DNA from: Bacteroides sp. GM023
GTDB taxonomy: Bacteria; Bacteroidota; Bacteroidia; Bacteroidales; Bacteroidaceae
Length of the DNA: 64,000 bases
Direction: 5' to 3'
Assembly (NCBI RefSeq): GCF_014750685.1
Contig: NZ_JAAXGE010000006.1
Location: forward strand, 310,001-374,000
The position numbers were made by a program, and so were the translations under genes. Positions 61,060 through 64,000 of the stretch are shown here, one piece after another. The notes under the pieces are model-generated. The model saw only the letters and a program-made list of their open reading frames with translations. It searched no databases and was not told where the DNA came from. Position 1 is the stretch's first letter. Each line of letters opens with the position of its first letter.

Positions 61060-62160
61060 TTATTTATGCATTTCTACAATTTGGGTCGGAGCCATCTCAA
61101 CATTCCTACGATCCACTTGGCGGACAACACTCGCAGCTAATGATAAGAAAGCACGTCCGGTGATGGTATTTTCATCCAACGCCACTGGTGTACCATTGTC
61201 TCCACCCTCACAAATACTCTGCACAATAGGAATCTGCCCCAACAAAGGAACATTCATCTCTTCGGCCAATTTCTTTGCACCTTCTTTACCGAAAATATAA
61301 TATTTGTTTTCCGGAAGTTCGGCAGGAGTAAACCATGCCATATTCTCAACCAAGCCAAGGATAGGTACATTTACCTTATCGTTAGTGAACATATTGATTC
61401 CTTTACGGGCATCTGCCAAAGCCACTGCCTGCGGAGTGCTGACAACAATCGCCCCTGTCATAGCCAATGTCTGGACAACAGTCAGGTGAATGTCACTTGT
61501 TCCCGGAGGAAGGTCAATCAGAAAATAATCCAAATCACCCCAGGATGCATCGCCAATCAATTGTTTCAGTGCATTGCTTGCCATTCCGCCACGCCACAAA
61601 GTAGCCTGATCCGGATCAACAAAGAAACCAATAGACAATAATTTCACTCCATATTTTTCTACAGGGATAATCAGGTCGCGACCATCTATGCGTTCAGCAT
61701 ATGGACGCGCATCTTCCACCTGAAACATCTTCGGCATGGAAGGCCCGAAAATATCCGCATCAAGCAAACCTACTTTATAGCCTAATTTAGCCAAAGCAAC
61801 TGCCAGGTTCGCAGATACAGTAGACTTACCTACTCCACCTTTGCCCGAAGAGATACCAATAATATTCTTCACCTGCGGAAGCATCTTGCCAACTTCCGGA
61901 CGAGCAGCTTGCTTACTTTCCGTTGCTATCGTAACCTGTACATCCGGAGATACATAGGTATGAATAGCTGTCTCAGCAGCCTTCAACATTGATTTCATAA
62001 ACGGATCAGTCGGTTTTTCAAATATCAATGAAAAGCTGACAGTCATACCGTCAATACGAAGATTATCGGCAACCATCTCCGCTTCCACCAAATTCTTTCC
62101 CGAACCGGGATAACGCACCGTTGCCAATGCATCCAATATCAATTTAGGATAAAGAGTCAT
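61060..62160 (-). CDS. Mrp/NBP35-family P-loop ATPase (ApbC-like)
   Basis: 366 aa. N-terminal MIP18/DUF59-like domain (LYPKLILDALATVRYPGSGKNLVEAEMV, ~3-85), then the deviant Walker A GISSGKGGVGKSTVSANLAVAL (~104-122), LLDADIFGPSMPKMF (switch I) and DYFLIDLPPGTSDIHLT (Walker B). The CxxC iron-sulfur motif expected near VENMAWFTP is absent: the segment reads WFTPAELPENKYYIFG, and no CxxC exists elsewhere in the protein. Family role: Fe-S cluster carrier. Two-copy repeat F lies just upstream. Confidence 0.9.
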   Translation of the reverse strand: MTLYPKLILDALATVRYPGSGKNLVEAEMVADNLRIDGMTVSFSLIFEKPTDPFMKSMLKAAETAIHTYVSPDVQVTIATESKQAARPEVGKMLPQVKNIIGISSGKGGVGKSTVSANLAVALAKLGYKVGLLDADIFGPSMPKMFQVEDARPYAERIDGRDLIIPVEKYGVKLLSIGFFVDPDQATLWRGGMASNALKQLIGDASWGDLDYFLIDLPPGTSDIHLTVVQTLAMTGAIVVSTPQAVALADARKGINMFTNDKVNVPILGLVENMAWFTPAELPENKYYIFGKEGAKKLAEEMNVPLLGQIPIVQSICEGGDNGTPVALDENTITGRAFLSLAASVVRQVDRRNVEMAPTQIVEMHK

Positions 62161-62163
62161 TTT

Positions 62164-62207
62164 ATTTACTATTTGACGATTTACAATTTACTATTTAAAT
62201 TCACTAT
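62164..62207. repeat. 22-bp spaced repeat F (two copies) upstream of mrp
   Basis: ATTTACTATTT occurs at 62164 and 62186, 22 bp apart, each followed by a related 11-mer (GACGATTTACA; AAATTCACTAT). The same core and spacing occur at 33492. AT-rich, between trmB and mrp. Confidence 0.65.
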
Positions 62208-62250
62208 TCAGGTGGTTGCCGGTTCACTTTATGGTGATTGTTCCGGCAAG

Positions 62251-63009
62251 CTATTTGCTTGTACTCAGCCCGCTGCGTTTACTACGATTGTAGCTACGAT
62301 AAGGATCAAGCTCAATTTCTACATCCGGTTCCTGCAATTCACCTTCTTGCGGAAGCAGGAATTTGATATACTTTATATTTAAACCACGATCAAGCCATTG
62401 TTGTTCATAATAAGTCTTGATACCAAGAATATCATCCACCAGGTCGGAGTGATATAAATCTTCCGTCATAAACTCCACCGGAAGTTTATTGGCTTCTATC
62501 ATGTATTTGGTATAAGTAAACATGAAGTTACTGTCTGTCTTCAGGTGGACAATTCCATTCGGTTGCAGGAACTTGCGGTATCTTTCCATGAAATAAGTGG
62601 AGGTCAGTCGTTTGGTTGCTTTCTTCATCTGCGGGTCGGAGAAAGTCAGCCATATTTCGCTTACTTCGCCTTCGGCAAAGAAACGTTCGATGATTTCAAT
62701 ATTCGTACGCAGAAAAGATACATTCTTCATTCCTGCCTGCAACGATTCCGTTGCCCCCGTCCACATGCGGGAACCTTTTATATCAACTGCTATAAAGTTC
62801 TTTTCGGGAAACATCTTACCCAGTCCGACGGTATATTCACCGCGTCCACAGCCCAGTTCGAGCACTATCGGATGGTCATTTTTAAAGAACTCCTTGTGCC
62901 ATTTTCCCTTCATGTCGAAAGGCACGTTATCTACTGCCGAATAAGGATATTCGAACACATGCGGATAACTCGCCATATCAGCAAACTTTTCTAATTTATT
63001 CTTACCCAT
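62251..63009 (-). CDS. trmB: tRNA (guanine-N7-)-methyltransferase
   Basis: 252 aa from the ATG at 63009 (MGKNKLEKFADMASYPHVFEY), chosen because a full promoter lies just upstream; the frame extends to 63051. SAM site VLELGCGRGEYTVGLGKMFPEKNFIAVDIKGSRMW, IWLTFSDPQMKKATKRLTS (substrate and catalytic segment) and HLKTDSNFMFTYT. Methylates G46 of tRNA. The C-terminus continues with a charged tail (EPDVEIELDPYRSYNRSKRSG). Confidence 0.93.
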   Translation of the reverse strand: MGKNKLEKFADMASYPHVFEYPYSAVDNVPFDMKGKWHKEFFKNDHPIVLELGCGRGEYTVGLGKMFPEKNFIAVDIKGSRMWTGATESLQAGMKNVSFLRTNIEIIERFFAEGEVSEIWLTFSDPQMKKATKRLTSTYFMERYRKFLQPNGIVHLKTDSNFMFTYTKYMIEANKLPVEFMTEDLYHSDLVDDILGIKTYYEQQWLDRGLNIKYIKFLLPQEGELQEPDVEIELDPYRSYNRSKRSGLSTSK

Positions 63010-63028
63010 ATCAATCCTGATTAGGCCG

Positions 63029-63059
63029 CAAAGGTACTGATTTTGACGCAACCGGCAAA
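63029..63059 (-). promoter_or_regulatory. Promoter of trmB
   Basis: On the minus strand: TTTG (63056-63059), 19-bp spacer, TACCTTTG (63029-63036). Exact consensus; start of transcription ~13 bases from the ATG at 63009, a very short leader that supports that start. Confidence 0.8.
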
Positions 63060-63121
63060 AAGAAATGGAGTACAGATTTCTCCGTACCCCATTCTTCTAT
63101 ATAGCTGAATGTATTCGTCTA

Positions 63122-63745
63122 TTAAATAGTAACGTTCACTTCAACGTCTACTTCAATATTTCCGCCTTGCTGTGCTTTCAAGTCTTCATAGAAAGCTGCA
63201 CGAGAAACTTGCATATAAGGTTGCAAGAATAAGAATCCGATACCGAAAGTAACGATAGCAAGAAGAGCCCAACCAATGAAGCTCAAATCAAGTAAGAACA
63301 GTTTCATCTTGTTGTTTTCCATCATTGCCATACTCTTTTCGATAGCCGCATTGTTTTTCATTTCCGGTTCGTCTTTCAAAATAAAGTCTGTCATTGCATA
63401 AGAATAAGACTTAATAATGCCCGGTATAACCAACAATAATGACCACAACAGAGTATAGATAGCCTGAAGCAACTTAGTTACAAAAATACGGCTATAATCC
63501 TGAAAGCCTTCAAACAAAACTCCAAAATCAATATCTTTCCCTCTGTACACACCCAGCATCACGATAGCAATACCGTAGGCAATCGGCAGTCCGATAAATA
63601 ATGAGCACAATCCACCAATAAAAGGGATAGCTGATAAACCACCGGCAATAACTGAGTAAATAAGCGCAGCAACGGCTGCCATAGGCCACTTACCTTGAAG
63701 TGCCTGACGTGCTTCTGCACGTAATTGTGAATTCTCTTTTAACAT
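63122..63745 (-). CDS. DUF975-family membrane protein
   Basis: 207 aa. LKENSQLRAEARQALQGKWPMAAVAALIYS is the typical DUF975 start. Four to five hydrophobic helices (~20-60, ~95-118, ~150-180) are of the kind found in this family of small integral membrane proteins; the IPGIIKSYSYAMTDFILKDEPEM motif and the YMQVSRAAFYEDLK tail are typical. Function unknown. An Ile/Val-rich end (GGNIEVDVEVNVTI). Confidence 0.8.
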   Translation of the reverse strand: MLKENSQLRAEARQALQGKWPMAAVAALIYSVIAGGLSAIPFIGGLCSLFIGLPIAYGIAIVMLGVYRGKDIDFGVLFEGFQDYSRIFVTKLLQAIYTLLWSLLLVIPGIIKSYSYAMTDFILKDEPEMKNNAAIEKSMAMMENNKMKLFLLDLSFIGWALLAIVTFGIGFLFLQPYMQVSRAAFYEDLKAQQGGNIEVDVEVNVTI

Positions 63746-63790
63746 GATATAATTAATTAAATAAATAAATGTGTTCTGATTAGATTCCTG

Positions 63791-64000
63791 TTACTCTACT
63801 ATAGTTACCCAGCCATGTGTATCCGGCTCATCACCGTACTGAATGCCACGCAATTTGTTGTACAACTTCGTACAGATCGGTCCCGGTTTACCGTCTTTAG
63901 AGATTACATAAGATTTTCCGTTTTCCAAATCATCAATGCGCTGGATCGGGCTGATTACTGCTGCTGTTCCGCATGCACCAGCCTCTTCGAATGTTTCCAG
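63791..64000 (-). CDS. ilvE: Branched-chain amino acid aminotransferase, C-terminal fragment
   Basis: The frame is open from the right edge to the TAA at 63791-63793 (69 codons). The minus strand encodes EEAGACGTAAVISPIQRI, a Lys-rich middle, LYNKLRGIQYGDEPDTHGWV and TIVE at the end. The G-T-A-A-V-I-S-P and Y-G-D-x-x-D-x-H-G-W motifs are the characteristic C-terminus of class IV branched-chain aminotransferases. The start lies beyond the window. Confidence 0.88.
   Translation of the reverse strand: METFEEAGACGTAAVISPIQRIDDLENGKSYVISKDGKPGPICTKLYNKLRGIQYGDEPDTHGWVTIVE

Overview
The window is chromosomal DNA from a gut Bacteroides species. Evidence for this: SusC/SusD and BACON-domain proteins, Bacteroidetes-type promoters (TTTG, 19-20 bp, then TAnnTTTG), lipoproteins with loose lipoboxes, and housekeeping genes of Bacteroidales type. 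I cannot fix the species. No rRNA, tRNA, insertion sequence, phage or CRISPR array was found. Most genes are complete; a gene is cut off at each edge (an FAD oxidoreductase on the left, a branched-chain aminotransferase on the right).

Layout. 1-3.2 kb: the end of a cluster with an FAD oxidoreductase, an Ntn-type (C45-like) hydrolase and a PaaK-like adenylating ligase, reminiscent of flexirubin/aryl-polyene clusters. 3.3-5.3 kb: three small secreted proteins of unknown role. 5.4-16.8 kb (minus strand): a polysaccharide-utilisation locus with ECF sigma factor, FecR anti-sigma, SusC, SusD, a lipoprotein phosphodiester glycosidase (NAGPA/DUF2233), a BACON-LRR lipoprotein, a second, periplasmic phosphodiester glycosidase and an alkaline phosphatase. 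Read together, these genes could bind and import a glycan carrying sugar-1-phosphate diesters, remove the capping sugar, then remove the exposed phosphate. This is the most attractive functional hypothesis in the window. 17-23.1 kb: recJ, recQ, a TPR protein and an alpha/beta hydrolase. 23.2-27.4 kb: a Phe/Tyr biosynthesis operon (prephenate dehydratase, aminotransferase, DAHP synthase-chorismate mutase fusion, prephenate dehydrogenase) preceded by a textbook attenuator with a Phe/Tyr-rich leader peptide. 27.5-37 kb: a lipoprotein, dnaG, folE, a SPOR protein, tpiA, a DoxX-like protein, a DUF1599 protein, an M23/LysM peptidase and ndk. 37.2-43.3 kb (minus): a tightly packed run pdxJ-exbB-exbD-tonB-pfpI-ispD-recG. 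43.5-49.4 kb: an unusual cytoplasmic LRR protein, nadK, an OMP/lipoprotein pair and a coiled-coil protein. 49.4-55.5 kb: mdh and a TolC/HlyD/ABC-2 export operon with no ATPase gene. 55.6-61 kb: a porin-like OMP, a BlaI/BlaR-like pair with TonB domains and a thioredoxin-like protein. 61-64 kb: mrp, trmB, a DUF975 protein and the end of ilvE.

The main structural surprise is a set of short intergenic arrays that share an exact 22-bp period (two 11-bp halves) although their sequences differ: 16083-16166, 46276-46363, 49070-49168 and 58876-58968, with two-copy versions at 33492-33530 and 62164-62207. In two of them, complementary half-sites alternate every 11 bp. I know of no description of such a family, and the existing annotation does not explain it.
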